Shown piece after piece: positions 21,905 through 33,883 of a DNA stretch of 64,000 nt. Positions within the stretch are counted from its first letter, which is position 1; each line of letters opens with the position of its first letter. The position numbers and the translations under genes are program-made. This DNA is from Pseudomonas plecoglossicida NBRC 103162 = DSM 15088 (GTDB taxonomy: Bacteria; Pseudomonadota; Gammaproteobacteria; Pseudomonadales; Pseudomonadaceae). The notes under the pieces are model-generated. The model was not told the DNA's origin and ran no database searches. It saw only the letters and a list, made by a program, of their open reading frames with translations. The stretch lies in the NCBI RefSeq assembly GCF_000730665.1, contig NZ_BBIV01000017.1:1-64000 (forward strand). The letters run 5' to 3'.

Positions 21905-21931
21905 ATGAGCCGCATGGCGGCTCCCTGTCGT

Positions 21932-22966
21932 TTACTTCTTCGCCGCCCAGGCGTTGAAGCGTTGCTCCAGCTGCTCGCTGTTGTCAGCCCAGAAGGCCAC
22001 GTCGATCTGCACCTGGTTGGCAATGTTCTCAGGCGTGGTCGGCATGTCCTTTTTCACTTGATCCGACAGCAGGCTGACGGCCTTGGAGTTGGCCGGGCCA
22101 TACGCGATGTTCTCGGAGTAGGTCTTCTGCTGTTCCGGCTGGACGCTGAAGGCGATGAACTTCTTCGCTTCCTCTGTATCCTTGGCGCCTTTCGGAATGG
22201 CCCAGGCGTCGAAGTCGTAGATGCCGCCGTTCCACACCACCTTGAGGTTGCTCTCTTTCTGCACCGCGGCGATGCGGCCGTTGTAGGCCGAGCTCATGAC
22301 CACGTCACCCGAGGCCAGGTACTGCGGCGGCTGGGCGCCAGCTTCCCACCACTGGATGCTTGGCTTGAGTTCGTCGAGCTTCTTGAAGGCGCGGTCCACG
22401 CCTTCCTTGGTGCCCAGCACCTGGTAGACATCCTTCGGCGCCACACCGTCCGCCATCAGGGCGAACTCCAGGGTGTACTTGGCGCCCTTGCGCAGGCCGC
22501 GCTTGCCCGGGAATTTCTTCGTGTCCCAGAAATCGGCCCAGCTGGTTGGCGCGGTCTTGAGCTTGTCGGCGTTGTAGGCCAGTACGGTGGACCAGACGAA
22601 GAAGCCCACGCCGCATGGCTGGATGGCGCCCTTCACGTAATCGCTTTCGTTGCCGAACAGGGCCGGGTCGAGTTCTTCGAACATGCCTTCGTCGCAACCG
22701 CGCGCCAGTTCCGGTGACTCCACTTCCACCAGGTTCCAGGACACGCTGTTGGTGTCGACCATGGCTTTGACCTTGGCCATTTCACCGTTGTATTCACCGG
22801 CGACGATCTTGCCCTTGCCAGCCTTTTCCCATGGCTCGTAGAACGCCTTGACCTGGGCTGCCTTGTTGGCACCGCCGAAGGAAACCACGGTCAGGTCAGC
22901 TGCCATGGTCTGGCCGGCGGCGAACAGGCCCAGGGCCAGGGCGGTCAGTTTCAACTGCTTGCGCAT
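21932..22966 (-). CDS. agtB: Periplasmic substrate-binding protein (PotD/AgtB type)
   Basis: Type 2 periplasmic binding protein of 344 residues. The signal peptide is RKQLKLTALALGLFAAGQTMAA, cut near residue 22. The mature protein starts DLTVVSFGGANKAAQVKAFY. Further blocks are YNADKLKTAPTSWADFWDTK, VVMSSAYNGRIAAV and WAIPKGAKDTEEAKKF, as in spermidine and putrescine binding proteins. Synteny points to 4-aminobutyrate/5-aminovalerate binding rather than polyamines. ATG 22966 follows GGAGAG. Confidence 0.83.
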   Translation of the reverse strand: MRKQLKLTALALGLFAAGQTMAADLTVVSFGGANKAAQVKAFYEPWEKAGKGKIVAGEYNGEMAKVKAMVDTNSVSWNLVEVESPELARGCDEGMFEELDPALFGNESDYVKGAIQPCGVGFFVWSTVLAYNADKLKTAPTSWADFWDTKKFPGKRGLRKGAKYTLEFALMADGVAPKDVYQVLGTKEGVDRAFKKLDELKPSIQWWEAGAQPPQYLASGDVVMSSAYNGRIAAVQKESNLKVVWNGGIYDFDAWAIPKGAKDTEEAKKFIAFSVQPEQQKTYSENIAYGPANSKAVSLLSDQVKKDMPTTPENIANQVQIDVAFWADNSEQLEQRFNAWAAKK

Positions 22967-23006
22967 TATTATTCTCTCCACAGTACAGGGTTGGTGAAGC
23001 AATCCA

Positions 23007-24131
23007 TCAGTGGGCTTCGGCAATCGGATCGAGCGCGCGGGCGTGCTCCACCTCCCAGCCCAGCGGTACCACATCGCCCACGGCCAGTGCCGGGTCGAGT
23101 TCGGCGATCGGCTGCTTCACGAAGAAGTCGGCCTTGCCGCAGACCTCCAGGCGCACGCGCACGTGGTCGCCCAGGTAGATGAACTCGGCCACACGGCCGG
23201 AGAAGCGATTGACGCAGCTTTGGCTGTGGCCGTTGAGGCGCACACGCTCAGGGCGAATCGACAGGGTCACCGGCTCACCGGCCTCACCAACGTTCACGGC
23301 CAGCGCCTCGACCCGCTCGCCGCGCGCCAGTTGCACCTGGCAACGGTTGCCGTCACTGGCCAGCAGGGTGCCGTTGATGCGGTTGTTCTCGCCGATGAAG
23401 TTGGCGACGAAGGTGTTGCGCGGCTCTTCGTAGAGGGTGCGCGGGTCGGCGATCTGCTGGATCTCGCCCTGGTGGAACACCGCCACGCGGTCGGACATGG
23501 TCAGCGCTTCGCCCTGGTCGTGGGTCACGTAGACCACGGTCACGCCAAGGCGCTGGTGGATGTGCTTGATCTCCATCTGCATGTGTTCGCGCAACTGTTT
23601 GTCGAGCGCGCCGAGCGGTTCGTCCATCAGCACCAGCTGCGGCTCGAACACCAGAGCACGGGCCAGCGCCACACGCTGTTGCTGGCCGCCGGACAACTGA
23701 CCTGGGTAACGCTTGGCGAAGGCGTCGAGCTGGACCATGTTGAGCACCCGCTTGACCCGCTCGCTGATGTCGGTCTTGCTCAGGTTGCGCACGGTCAAGG
23801 GGAAGGCCAGGTTCTCGGCCACCGTCATGTGCGGGAACAGTGCGTAGTTCTGGAACACCATGCCGATGTCGCGCTTGTGCGGCGGCACGTTGTTGATCGA
23901 GCGCCCTGCCAGCTGGATCTCGCCGGCGGTGGGGGTTTCGAAACCGGCGAGCATCATCAGGCTGGTGGTCTTGCCCGAGCCGGAAGGGCCGAGCAGGGTA
24001 AGGAATTCACCCTTGCGAATGTCCAGGTTGAGATCCTTGACGATCAGCGATTCGCCGTCGTAGCTCTTCTGCACACCCCGGAAGCTGACCAGCGTTTCAC
24101 CGGTGGCCGCGTTCGAATTCGCCTCGCTCAT
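23007..24131 (-). CDS. agtA: ABC transporter ATP-binding protein (PotA/AgtA type)
   Basis: 374-residue ATPase of the importer. Walker A is LLGPSGSGKTTSLMML, the signature is QLSGGQQQRVALARAL and Walker B is LVLMDEPLGALDKQLRE. The Q-loop (VFQNYALFPHMTV) and H-loop (YVTHDQGEA) are intact. A C-terminal TOBE domain runs from about residue 285. It is the first gene of the agt operon; a perfect palindrome lies 106 bases upstream of its start. Confidence 0.87.
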   Translation of the reverse strand: MSEANSNAATGETLVSFRGVQKSYDGESLIVKDLNLDIRKGEFLTLLGPSGSGKTTSLMMLAGFETPTAGEIQLAGRSINNVPPHKRDIGMVFQNYALFPHMTVAENLAFPLTVRNLSKTDISERVKRVLNMVQLDAFAKRYPGQLSGGQQQRVALARALVFEPQLVLMDEPLGALDKQLREHMQMEIKHIHQRLGVTVVYVTHDQGEALTMSDRVAVFHQGEIQQIADPRTLYEEPRNTFVANFIGENNRINGTLLASDGNRCQVQLARGERVEALAVNVGEAGEPVTLSIRPERVRLNGHSQSCVNRFSGRVAEFIYLGDHVRVRLEVCGKADFFVKQPIAELDPALAVGDVVPLGWEVEHARALDPIAEAH

Positions 24132-24236
24132 GCCTGCACCTTCTTGTTGGATGACTGCGTGGCAAAAGACTAGTGCAGGCGCAAGCGCCCTGAAATCGGG
24201 GCTGCTGAGAGAATGCCATCATCCGGATGGAAGATT

Positions 24237-24260
24237 GCGTGTAGGTATTGCCCTACACGC
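24237..24260. promoter_or_regulatory. Perfect palindrome upstream of agtA, candidate AgtR site
   Basis: GCGTGTAGG, spacer TATTGC, CCTACACGC: nine-base perfect arms. It sits between the agtR stop and the agtA start with no T-run on either side, which argues against a terminator. The GTAGG/CCTAC half-sites resemble operators of NarL/LuxR-type response regulators. The extent of the real operator is an inference. Confidence 0.5.
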
Positions 24261-24278
24261 ATGTCGCAAACAGAACAG

Positions 24279-24908
24279 TCACACCAGCTTGTGTTCCATG
24301 GCGTACTTCACCAACTCCGCCAGGGAGTTGACCTTGAGCTTCTGCATCAGACGCGCCTTGTGGGTGCTGATGGTCTTGCTCGACAGCGCCAGTTGCTGGG
24401 CGATGTCGTTGACGTTGGCGCCCTGGGCCAAGCGCTCGAACACCGAGAACTCCCGCTCCGAGAGCAAGGTATGCAAGGGCCGGGTCTCGGTCAGCCCCAC
24501 CTCGAACACCATCCGGTCGGCCAGCGCCGGGTCGATGTAGCGCCCGCCTCCGGCCACCCGGCGGATCGCCGTCAGCAGCAAGGCCGGGTCGCTGTCCTTG
24601 GTGGCGTAGCCCGCGGCGCCGGCCTTGAGCGCCCGGGCTGCCATCTGCGCCTCGTCGTGCATGGACAACATCAGGATCGCCGGCGGACTGGCCATCGCGC
24701 GAATCCTCGGTATGGCCTCGAGGCCGCTTACACCGGGCATGGAAATATCCAGCAGGACAACCTCGCACGGTGTATGGCGCAGGGTTTCCAGCAACTGCTC
24801 GCCATTGGCGGCTTCCCCTGCCACCTGCATATCCTTGGCAAGGCCGATCAACTGCTTGATGCCTTCACGGACAATGGTGTGGTCTTCGGCCACCAGCACT
24901 CGAATCAC
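24279..24908 (-). CDS. agtR: LuxR/NarL-type response regulator
   Basis: 209 residues. The receiver has the acidic pair in VLVAEDHTIVREG and the phospho-acceptor Asp in VVLLDISMPGVSGLEAI. The C-terminal LuxR helix-turn-helix is GANVNDIAQQLALSSKTIST followed by HKARLMQKL. The start is GTG at 24908, set by AGGAG seven bases upstream; an ATG at 24932 would overlap agtS. Translated just after agtS (10-base gap). By synteny it activates agtABCD. Confidence 0.85.
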   Translation of the reverse strand: MIRVLVAEDHTIVREGIKQLIGLAKDMQVAGEAANGEQLLETLRHTPCEVVLLDISMPGVSGLEAIPRIRAMASPPAILMLSMHDEAQMAARALKAGAAGYATKDSDPALLLTAIRRVAGGGRYIDPALADRMVFEVGLTETRPLHTLLSEREFSVFERLAQGANVNDIAQQLALSSKTISTHKARLMQKLKVNSLAELVKYAMEHKLV

Positions 24909-24918
24909 GCTCGCTCTC

Positions 24919-27306
24919 CTATTCCAACGCAATGGTCACGCTCAGGCTGGTGCCCTCGCCCGGTTCGCTGTGCAGCGCCATGCTGCCGCCCAGCATCAAT
25001 ACCCGTTCGCGCACCCCCACCAGGCCGAACGAGGTCGGCCTCGGCTGGTCGCGGCAAAACCCGCGGCCGTCATCGCTGACGGTCATGCGCAGAAGCCCAC
25101 CTTCGCGTACCAGCTCGATCTCCACGCTGTGCGCCTGGGCATGGCGCATGACATTGGTCAACGCTTCCTGCAGGATGCGGAACAGCCCGGTGGCCTTGGC
25201 ATCGCTCAATGCTGGCAGGTTTTCCGGCACCTGTACCAGGCAGGGAATCTGCGTGCGGGACTCGAAACGCCGTGCCTGCCATTCGATGGCCGAAGCGATG
25301 CCGGCGTCCAGGATCGGCGGGCGCAGTGCCGTGGCGACATCGCGCACCATCTGGAACAACTGGGCGATCAGGCGCTTCATGCTGGCCAGGCGCTCGTTCA
25401 GCGCCGGGTCCAGTTCGGCGAAGGCCAGTTCGCACATCGACACCTCGAGTTTCAGCACCGTGAGCATCTGCCCCAGTTCATCATGCACTTCCCGGGCGAT
25501 GCGGGCTTTTTCTTCCTCGCGCACGCTTTCCAGGTGCGCCGACAGCTCGCGCAGCTGCTCCTGTGACCTGCCCAGCGCCCGCTCGGCCCGCTTGCCCTGG
25601 GTAATGTCCCAGACCACCCCGTCCCACACCACTCGCCCATTGGCCAGCTGCCGGGCACTGGCCTTGATGTCGGCCCAGCGCTGTTCCCCGTCGCGAGTGA
25701 GGATACGCCCCTGCCAGGACCAGTCCTGGCCACTGGCGATGGCCAGGTCTTGCACCTGATGGTAGTGGGCCCGGTCTTCAGGGTGCACCAGGTTGCGCAA
25801 GCCCATGCGCGGATGCTGTATCTGCGCGGGCGTGTAGCCGACCAGCGCTTCGCTGCCTTCGCTGATGTAGGGAAACTCCGGCTCACCCTCGGCGGGGGCA
25901 GGCTCCAGACGAAACACCAGGCCCGGCACATTGCCGGCAATCCCTTTCAGCCGCGCATCGCTTTCGCGCAGCGCGGCCAGCGCACGGTGCCGTTCGGTCA
26001 CATCGGCAAGGTAGACCACCAGGTATTCGGCATCGCGAAAACGCAGGAAACTCAGCGACAACTCCACGGGCAGCAGGCTGCCATCAGCCCTCAGGCACTG
26101 CGTCTCGAACTGCCGGACACCGCCCTCCCCGGCGCGCGCGGCTTTCCACAGTGGTAGCCAGTGGTCCATGCTCAGGTTCGGCTCGAAGTCGATCAACGGG
26201 CGCTCGAGCAACTCGGCCTCGGCGTAGCCGAGCATGCGCTCCACGGCATGGTTGGCATAGCGCACATGGCTGTCCCAATTGACCCAGAGAATACCCACCG
26301 TGCTCTGATCGATAGCAAACTGGCTCAGGCGCAGCGCCTCTTCGCGCACCTGGCGCTCGTTCAGGTTCTCCCTGGCGGCCAGCAGGCTGCGCTCGAGCTG
26401 ACGCTGCTGCCGGCGCTGCCACACCAACGTGGCCAGGGCACACAGCAGCAGCATGCCGAACAGCAAGGCCAGGTTCTGCCAGAAGCCGGTCGAATCGCCA
26501 AGGCGCGGATACCTGGGCTGCAACCAGCGTTGATGAAGTTGTTCCAGCTGCTTGGCCGGCATGGCCTGCAGGCCATGCTCGAGCACATCGGCCAGGATCG
26601 GCCAGTCCCGTCGCGATCCGATCCGCAGCAACTGCGGCAGGCCGATGTCGCCCACCACCACCAGCTCGCCGAACTCGCTCTCGCGGGACAGCCGGCTGAG
26701 CTGGGCCTCGTCGAGCACGGCAAGGCTGGCCTGGCCGCCGGCCACCAGTTGCAAGGCTTCGCGCTCGCTGGGCACACCCTGCAGATTGAGGTTGGGGTAA
26801 TTGCCGCGCAGGTAATCGGCCAACACGCTGGGCATGCGTACCGCAACACGGTCGTCGGCTTCGAGTTTTTCCAGTTCCACGGCCAGCGCCCCGGTGCGTG
26901 GCCCTACCACCAGTTGCGGCACGCGCATGTAGGGATCGCTGAACAACCACAGGCGCAGGCTGCTCGGGGTCTGGGTCAGGCCTGGGGCGAAATCGATTTC
27001 GCCAGCCTGCAGGGCGTGCTCGAGGCTGGCCTGGTCGGCGAAGTGGCGCCAGGTCAGGTCCAGCTTGAGCGCCTCGGCCAACCCGTTCACCAGCTCGACA
27101 TTGGCACCGTAAAGCTGCTGCAGGCGACGGTCGAACTGGGCATAGGGTGCCTGCAACACCAGGCCGACGCGCAGACTGCGGTGGTTTTCCAGCCATTGCT
27201 GCTGAACGGGCTCGAGGGCAACCGCAGGCGCCACCTCCGGCCTTGCCAAGGCGATCAAGGGCAGCCACAGGCAGCCGATAACCCACAGGCGACGCAATCG
27301 CTTCAT
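24919..27306 (-). CDS. agtS: Sensor histidine kinase with periplasmic amino-acid-binding-like domain
   Basis: 795 residues. The N-terminus has a signal sequence (LWVIGCLWLPLIALA) and a periplasmic SBP_bac_3-like domain, about residues 35-265 (RVGLVLQAPYAQFDRRL, DFAPGLTQTPSSLRLWLFSD). One transmembrane helix follows near 275-295 (LALLFGMLLLCALATLVW). Two PAS domains come next, then HisKA_3 with His608 in AREVHDELGQML, and HATPase with NVMRHAQAHSVEIEL and DDGRGF. No receiver is fused. The binding-protein fold suggests direct ligand sensing; 5-aminovalerate or 4-aminobutyrate is inferred from synteny with P. aeruginosa agtSR. Confidence 0.85.
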   Translation of the reverse strand: MKRLRRLWVIGCLWLPLIALARPEVAPAVALEPVQQQWLENHRSLRVGLVLQAPYAQFDRRLQQLYGANVELVNGLAEALKLDLTWRHFADQASLEHALQAGEIDFAPGLTQTPSSLRLWLFSDPYMRVPQLVVGPRTGALAVELEKLEADDRVAVRMPSVLADYLRGNYPNLNLQGVPSEREALQLVAGGQASLAVLDEAQLSRLSRESEFGELVVVGDIGLPQLLRIGSRRDWPILADVLEHGLQAMPAKQLEQLHQRWLQPRYPRLGDSTGFWQNLALLFGMLLLCALATLVWQRRQQRQLERSLLAARENLNERQVREEALRLSQFAIDQSTVGILWVNWDSHVRYANHAVERMLGYAEAELLERPLIDFEPNLSMDHWLPLWKAARAGEGGVRQFETQCLRADGSLLPVELSLSFLRFRDAEYLVVYLADVTERHRALAALRESDARLKGIAGNVPGLVFRLEPAPAEGEPEFPYISEGSEALVGYTPAQIQHPRMGLRNLVHPEDRAHYHQVQDLAIASGQDWSWQGRILTRDGEQRWADIKASARQLANGRVVWDGVVWDITQGKRAERALGRSQEQLRELSAHLESVREEEKARIAREVHDELGQMLTVLKLEVSMCELAFAELDPALNERLASMKRLIAQLFQMVRDVATALRPPILDAGIASAIEWQARRFESRTQIPCLVQVPENLPALSDAKATGLFRILQEALTNVMRHAQAHSVEIELVREGGLLRMTVSDDGRGFCRDQPRPTSFGLVGVRERVLMLGGSMALHSEPGEGTSLSVTIALE

Positions 27307-27401
27307 TCACACGCTCGTCTTGGCAAGGACGGCCATGCAGCATGGCCGTCACGGGCAAATACTATTAGGCTGCCGGTACTACTCTGGCCTTGGGTTGATT
27401 C

Positions 27402-28400
27402 ATGTTCACACTTTATCGCACGACGCTGGCAATGTGCTGCCTGGCCTCGCTCATGCCGCTCGGCGCCTTGGCCGCCGAGGCCGAAAAACCACCGACGGCG
27501 GCGCAAGCCGCTGCCGCACCCGCGCCGCGACCGCCTCTGCTGGAGCGTAGTCAGGAAGATGCACAGGCCCTGGAACGCCTGGTGCCAAAGGCTGAGCAAC
27601 AGACCCTTGAGGCCGGCAGCGAAAGCTTCCTGGCCCTGTGGAAGCCGGCCAACGACAGCGACCCGCAAGGCACGGTGATCATCGTTCCGGGCGCCGGTGA
27701 AAATGCCGACTGGCCGAACGCAGTCGGCCCGTTGCGACGCAAGTTTCCTGATATCGGCTGGCACAGCTTGAGCGTGAGCCTGCCCGACCTGGTTGCCGAC
27801 AGCCCGCAAGCACGCGTCGAAACCGCGCCTGCAGCCGAAACGCAGAAAAGTGAAGGTGAAAGCGCTCCGGCCAAGGACACCCCCGCCGACGCCAACGCCA
27901 ATATCGCCCAGGCCACGGCCGCCGACAGCGACACGGCGCAAAGCACCGATGCCGAGCAGGCCAGCGAGCAGAAGGATCCCGCCGACGCCGAGCGCATCTT
28001 CGCCCGCCTCGACGCCGCTGTCGCCTATGCCCAGCAGCACAACTCACGCAGCATCGTACTGATCGGCCATGGCAGCGGTGCCTACTGGGCCGCGCGCTAC
28101 CTGAGCGAAAAACAGCCACCGCAGGTTCAGAAACTGGTGATGATCGCCGCGCAGACGCCAGCGCGGGTGGAGGATGACCTGGAGAGCCTGGCGCCGACAC
28201 TCAAGGTGCCGGCGGCCGACCTCTACTTCGCAACCCACAGCCGCGATCGCAAGGCTGCCGAACAGCGCCTGCAAGCCAGCAAGCGGCAGAAGGACAGCCA
28301 GTACAAGCAACTTTCCCTGATTGCCATGCCGGGCAACCAGGGGGCCGAGCAAGAGCAACTGTTCCGCCGCGTGCGCGGGTGGATGATGCCGCAGGAATAG
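27402..28400 (+). CDS. DUF3530 family exported alpha/beta-hydrolase-like protein
   Basis: 332 residues with a signal peptide (TTLAMCCLASLMPLGALAA) and an Ala/Pro-rich linker. GTVIIVPGAGENADWPNAVG precedes a nucleophile-elbow-like LIGHGSGAYWAARYL. A long low-complexity Ala/Asp/Glu/Thr insert (roughly residues 138-195) sits between strands, and QLSLIAMPGNQ is near the C-terminus. The GHGSG serine suggests hydrolase activity; no substrate is known to me. It is divergent from agtS. Confidence 0.75.
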   Translation: MFTLYRTTLAMCCLASLMPLGALAAEAEKPPTAAQAAAAPAPRPPLLERSQEDAQALERLVPKAEQQTLEAGSESFLALWKPANDSDPQGTVIIVPGAGENADWPNAVGPLRRKFPDIGWHSLSVSLPDLVADSPQARVETAPAAETQKSEGESAPAKDTPADANANIAQATAADSDTAQSTDAEQASEQKDPADAERIFARLDAAVAYAQQHNSRSIVLIGHGSGAYWAARYLSEKQPPQVQKLVMIAAQTPARVEDDLESLAPTLKVPAADLYFATHSRDRKAAEQRLQASKRQKDSQYKQLSLIAMPGNQGAEQEQLFRRVRGWMMPQE

Positions 28401-28425
28401 TTCGCGCTGCCTGTACCGGCCCTGT

Positions 28426-28480
28426 CGCCGGCAAGCCGGCTCCCACAGCCCCCCGCACTGTGGGAGCCGGCTTGCCGGCG
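28426..28480. repeat. REP pair (inverted)
   Basis: CGCCGGCAAGCCGGCTCCCACA and its exact complement at 28459-28480, only 11 bases apart. Located between the convergent DUF3530 and DnaJ-domain genes, where it could serve as a shared transcript end. Confidence 0.88.
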
Positions 28481-28488
28481 ATGGGGCC

Positions 28489-29253
28489 TTAGAACCCCCT
28501 GCGCTTGCGAATCAATGCATAGGCCTGATGCAGCTCGCGGGTCCGTTCGGTCGCCTCGCGCAACTGCGCCTCACTGGCCCCGCTGCCGGCCAGCTTGTCC
28601 GGGTGATGCCGGCTGACCAGGCGTCGATAGGCCTGCTTCACCCGGTCGCCCTCGGTATCGGCCTCGACGCCCAGCAGGCGCAGCGCCGCTGCATAGGTCA
28701 TGACACCGGCACTCACGGGCGCCTTGCGAGGCTCGTACTCCAGCGACATGGCCTGCACCTGGCGCCGGCTGAGCCCCAGTTTCTGGCCCCAGTCCAGCAG
28801 CAACTCGCGCTCGCGCTGGCCGGCCTTGCCATCTGCCCAGGCCATGCGCCAACAAGCGCGCAAGGTGCCCTCGGCCGCGTGGGGCTGCAGGCGAATGTGC
28901 CGCAGGTGCGCGCCCAGCCGGTCCTTGCCCGCCTTGCCCCGGTTGAACGCCGCAATCGCACGCAGCCGCTGGGCCTCGGCCATGTCCAGGCGCAGCATTT
29001 CCTGGCGGGCCTGGTGAATATGTTGCTCGGCCACACGGCCATCGCTCTTGGCCAGGCGGCCGAGCAGCACGAACAACAACTCCTCGTCACGCAGGGCCGG
29101 GCGACCGCCCAGCCGTTCGCGCATGTCTTCCCAGCCGCGCACGCGCAGGCGACGGTCCATGGCCTGGCCGAGCAGCGCTCCGAGCAACGCACCGGGAATG
29201 CTGGCGACGGCAAAACCCGCGCCCAACCCGATCACCGTGCCTGGCCACCACAT
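28489..29253 (-). CDS. djlA: DjlA-like membrane-anchored J-domain co-chaperone
   Basis: 254 residues. An N-terminal glycine-rich hydrophobic anchor (TVIGLGAGFAVASIPGALLG) is followed by a TerB-like helical domain (residues about 55-170). The C-terminal J-domain holds the HPD tripeptide in VSRHHPDKLAGSG. This is the DjlA order. It would stimulate DnaK at the inner membrane. murU lies one base upstream, so the transcript probably begins at amgK. Confidence 0.88.
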   Translation of the reverse strand: MWWPGTVIGLGAGFAVASIPGALLGALLGQAMDRRLRVRGWEDMRERLGGRPALRDEELLFVLLGRLAKSDGRVAEQHIHQARQEMLRLDMAEAQRLRAIAAFNRGKAGKDRLGAHLRHIRLQPHAAEGTLRACWRMAWADGKAGQRERELLLDWGQKLGLSRRQVQAMSLEYEPRKAPVSAGVMTYAAALRLLGVEADTEGDRVKQAYRRLVSRHHPDKLAGSGASEAQLREATERTRELHQAYALIRKRRGF

Positions 29254-29254
29254 C

Positions 29255-30942
<1,688 letters not shown>

Positions 30943-31072
30943 TACAAGGGTCTCCGACGGCCCTAGCCGTCAAGCGGGTCATGCTTTATTATCCAGCATC
31001 TTTTTCAGACCATCGAGAGGCGTGCGGCCCCACACGCGGGCAGATGGCACGCAGGAAGCCCGGACTAATAAG

Positions 31073-33883
31073 ATGGCATTGAAATCCCCCGCGTTTCGTA
31101 GAAAGTTTCCGTTGCTGGTGACCGGCAGTCTGCTGGCCCTGCAACCTCTGGCCACCTCCTATGCGGTGGCGGCCGAGCAGTTCGACTGCCAAGTGTCCGC
31201 CTCCGGTGGCTGGGACTGCAAGCCCAAGACCCCAGTCAACAACCTGCCTCCGCGTCCGGTTCACGACGGTGCTGCGCTCACCTCCGGCACCGAAGCGCCG
31301 TCGGCCGAAGCCGAAAGCGCTGAAAAGCCGATGCTGGTGACTGAAAGCAAGGGACGTGGTCTCAAGTCGCGCAGCGAAGACTACAGCCACCTGGACTGGG
31401 TCCCGCGTGACCAGCTCACCGCCGCCCAGCTGGCCGAAACCGGCCCGTACTGCGGTGGCTCGTATGTCGAGCCTACCCGCCCAGGCATGGCCGACACCAC
31501 GCCGAAGGACGAATCGCCGACCTACATCAATGCCAAGGTATCCAAGTACCAGCAGGAGCAGCAGATCGCCACCCTCGCCGGTGACGTGGTCATGCGCCAG
31601 GGCAGCATGCAGGCCGAGGCCGACGAGGCCAACCTGTACCAGGCCGAGAACCGCGGCGAGCTCAAGGGCAATGTCAAGATCCGCGACAAAGGCTCGCTGG
31701 TCGTGGGTGACCAGGCCCAGATCCAGCTCGACACCGGCGAAGCCCAGGTCGACAACGCCGAATACGTGATGCACAAGTCGCATATTCGCGGCAACGCCCT
31801 GTACGCCAAGCGTGGCGAAAACGCCATCATCCGTCTCAAGGACGGTACGTACACCACCTGCGAACCGGGCAGCAACGCCTGGCAGCTGAAGGGCAACAAC
31901 ATCACCTTGAACCCGGCCACCGGCTTCGGTACCGCGACCAACGTCACCCTGCGGGTCAAGGATTTCCCGGTGTTCTACACACCGTACATCTACTTCCCGA
32001 TCGACGACCGTCGCCAGTCCGGCTTCCTGCCGCCGTCGTTCAGCAGCACCAGCGATTCCGGCTTCACGTTGGTCACGCCGTACTACTTCAACCTGGCGCC
32101 GAACTACGACGCCACGTTGTATCCACGCTACATGGCCAAGCGCGGCCTGCTGATGGAAGGCGAGTTCCGCTACCTGACCAAATCGAGCGAAGGTCAGTTC
32201 GGTGGTGCCTACCTGAGCGACAAGAACGACGATCGCAAAGAGCAGACTGATTTCGAAGATCAGCGCTACATGGTCAACTGGCAGCACAAGGGTGGCCTGG
32301 ACAATCGCCTGATGGCCGAGGTCGATTACACCGACATCAGCGATCCGTTCTACTTCCAGGACCTGGATACCGGCCAGATTGGCGTCGAGAGCCGTGATGC
32401 ACTGAACCAGCGAGGGGCTCTGACCTATCGCGGCGACGACTACCAGGCTCGTCTGAACCTGCAGGCCTACGAGATGGCCACCATCTCGCAGATCACGCCG
32501 TACAACAAGCTTCCACAGATCACCCTCAACGGCCTGTTGCCGTACCACCCGAGTGGTTTGAACTTCAGCTACAAGACCGAAGCCGTGCGCTTCGATCGTG
32601 ACCTGAAGGACGGTACGGTGTTCGACGAAGATGGCAACCTGGACACCACTGCCGGTTCCGACGGACGCCGGCTGGACCAGAACATCTTCGGCCTGGCGCG
32701 GGCCAACGGCAACCGCCTGAACCTTGCCCCGGCCATCAGCCTGCCAATGGAGGCCAGCTACGGCTACGTCAAGCCGAAGCTGACCTACATGTACACCAAC
32801 TACGACCTGGACCTGGACAGCAAGGGCAAAGCCGACCTGGCAAACGCCAGTCAAACTACCCGCGACCTGCGTGGCGACTTCTCCAGCAGCCAGACCCGTG
32901 ATGTCCCGATCTTCAGCGTCGACAGCGGCCTGTACTTCGACCGCAACACCTCGCTGTTCGGCACCAACTACCGTCAGACCCTCGAACCGCGTCTGTTCTA
33001 CCTCTACGTCCCGTACAAGGACCAGGTGGACATCCCCCTGTTCGACACGGGTGAATCGGTATTCAGCTACGACTCGCTGTTCCGCGAAAACCGCTTCAGC
33101 GGCACTGACCGCATCGGTGACGAGAACAAGCTGTCGCTCGGTGTGACCACGCGCTGGATCGAGGAAAACGGTTTCGAGCGTCAGTTCCTGAGCCTCGGCC
33201 AGGCCTACTACTTCAAGGATCGCAAGGTCCAGCTGCCAGGCATCGACTACCGCACCCGCGAAGACTCGCAGTCGGATGTCTCGCCCTACGCCCTGCTGTA
33301 CGGCTATCGCTTCAACCGCGACTGGCGCTTCAACAGCAACTACAACTGGGACCCGGACACCCGCAGCCCACGTTCGGGCTCGGCGATGTTCCATTACCAG
33401 CCGGAAGACGAGCCCAACAAGATCCTCAACCTGGGCTACCGCTACCGCAACGACACCATTGCCTACGACTCCACTACCGGTAACTGGACAGTGGGCGGCG
33501 GCGACTATGGCACCCCAGGCAGCCCGAACTACGTCAAGGACTACTACAAGATCCAGCAGCACGACTTCTCGGTCATCTGGCCGATCGTGCCGCAATGGAG
33601 CGTGATCGCGCGCTGGCAGCACGACTACAACCGCAACCGCACCCTGGAAGCCATGGGCGGTTTCGAGTACGACAACTGCTGCTGGAAACTGCGTCTGATC
33701 AACCGCTACTGGATCGATTATGACGACTTCAGCCAAGCCGCTCCGCAGAACGAACAAGGCGACCATGGCATCTTCCTGCAGATCGTGCTGAAAGGCCTCG
33801 GTGGCGTGGTAGGCAACAAGGTCGAATCTTTCCTCGACGAAGGCATTCAAGGTTACCGTACACGTGAAGACCAAGCTTATTGA
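31073..33883 (+). CDS. lptD: LPS-assembly protein LptD
   Basis: Outer-membrane barrel that inserts lipopolysaccharide with LptE. 936 residues: signal peptide ([20 protein letters not shown]), a pseudomonad-specific N-terminal extension of about 150 residues, an OstA/LptA-like jellyroll ([40 protein letters not shown]), then the barrel from about residue 320. Cysteines for the interdomain disulfides are present near the N-terminus (FDCQ, WDCKP) and as the CC pair in [11 protein letters not shown] at 31073 is chosen because the frame upstream lies in amgK. surA overlaps its end by 20 bases. Confidence 0.96.
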   Translation: MALKSPAFRRKFPLLVTGSLLALQPLATSYAVAAEQFDCQVSASGGWDCKPKTPVNNLPPRPVHDGAALTSGTEAPSAEAESAEKPMLVTESKGRGLKSRSEDYSHLDWVPRDQLTAAQLAETGPYCGGSYVEPTRPGMADTTPKDESPTYINAKVSKYQQEQQIATLAGDVVMRQGSMQAEADEANLYQAENRGELKGNVKIRDKGSLVVGDQAQIQLDTGEAQVDNAEYVMHKSHIRGNALYAKRGENAIIRLKDGTYTTCEPGSNAWQLKGNNITLNPATGFGTATNVTLRVKDFPVFYTPYIYFPIDDRRQSGFLPPSFSSTSDSGFTLVTPYYFNLAPNYDATLYPRYMAKRGLLMEGEFRYLTKSSEGQFGGAYLSDKNDDRKEQTDFEDQRYMVNWQHKGGLDNRLMAEVDYTDISDPFYFQDLDTGQIGVESRDALNQRGALTYRGDDYQARLNLQAYEMATISQITPYNKLPQITLNGLLPYHPSGLNFSYKTEAVRFDRDLKDGTVFDEDGNLDTTAGSDGRRLDQNIFGLARANGNRLNLAPAISLPMEASYGYVKPKLTYMYTNYDLDLDSKGKADLANASQTTRDLRGDFSSSQTRDVPIFSVDSGLYFDRNTSLFGTNYRQTLEPRLFYLYVPYKDQVDIPLFDTGESVFSYDSLFRENRFSGTDRIGDENKLSLGVTTRWIEENGFERQFLSLGQAYYFKDRKVQLPGIDYRTREDSQSDVSPYALLYGYRFNRDWRFNSNYNWDPDTRSPRSGSAMFHYQPEDEPNKILNLGYRYRNDTIAYDSTTGNWTVGGGDYGTPGSPNYVKDYYKIQQHDFSVIWPIVPQWSVIARWQHDYNRNRTLEAMGGFEYDNCCWKLRLINRYWIDYDDFSQAAPQNEQGDHGIFLQIVLKGLGGVVGNKVESFLDEGIQGYRTREDQAY

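Noticed and set aside
24237..24260. Palindrome as the agtR terminator
   Set aside because: No T-run follows on the minus strand, so an operator is the better reading.
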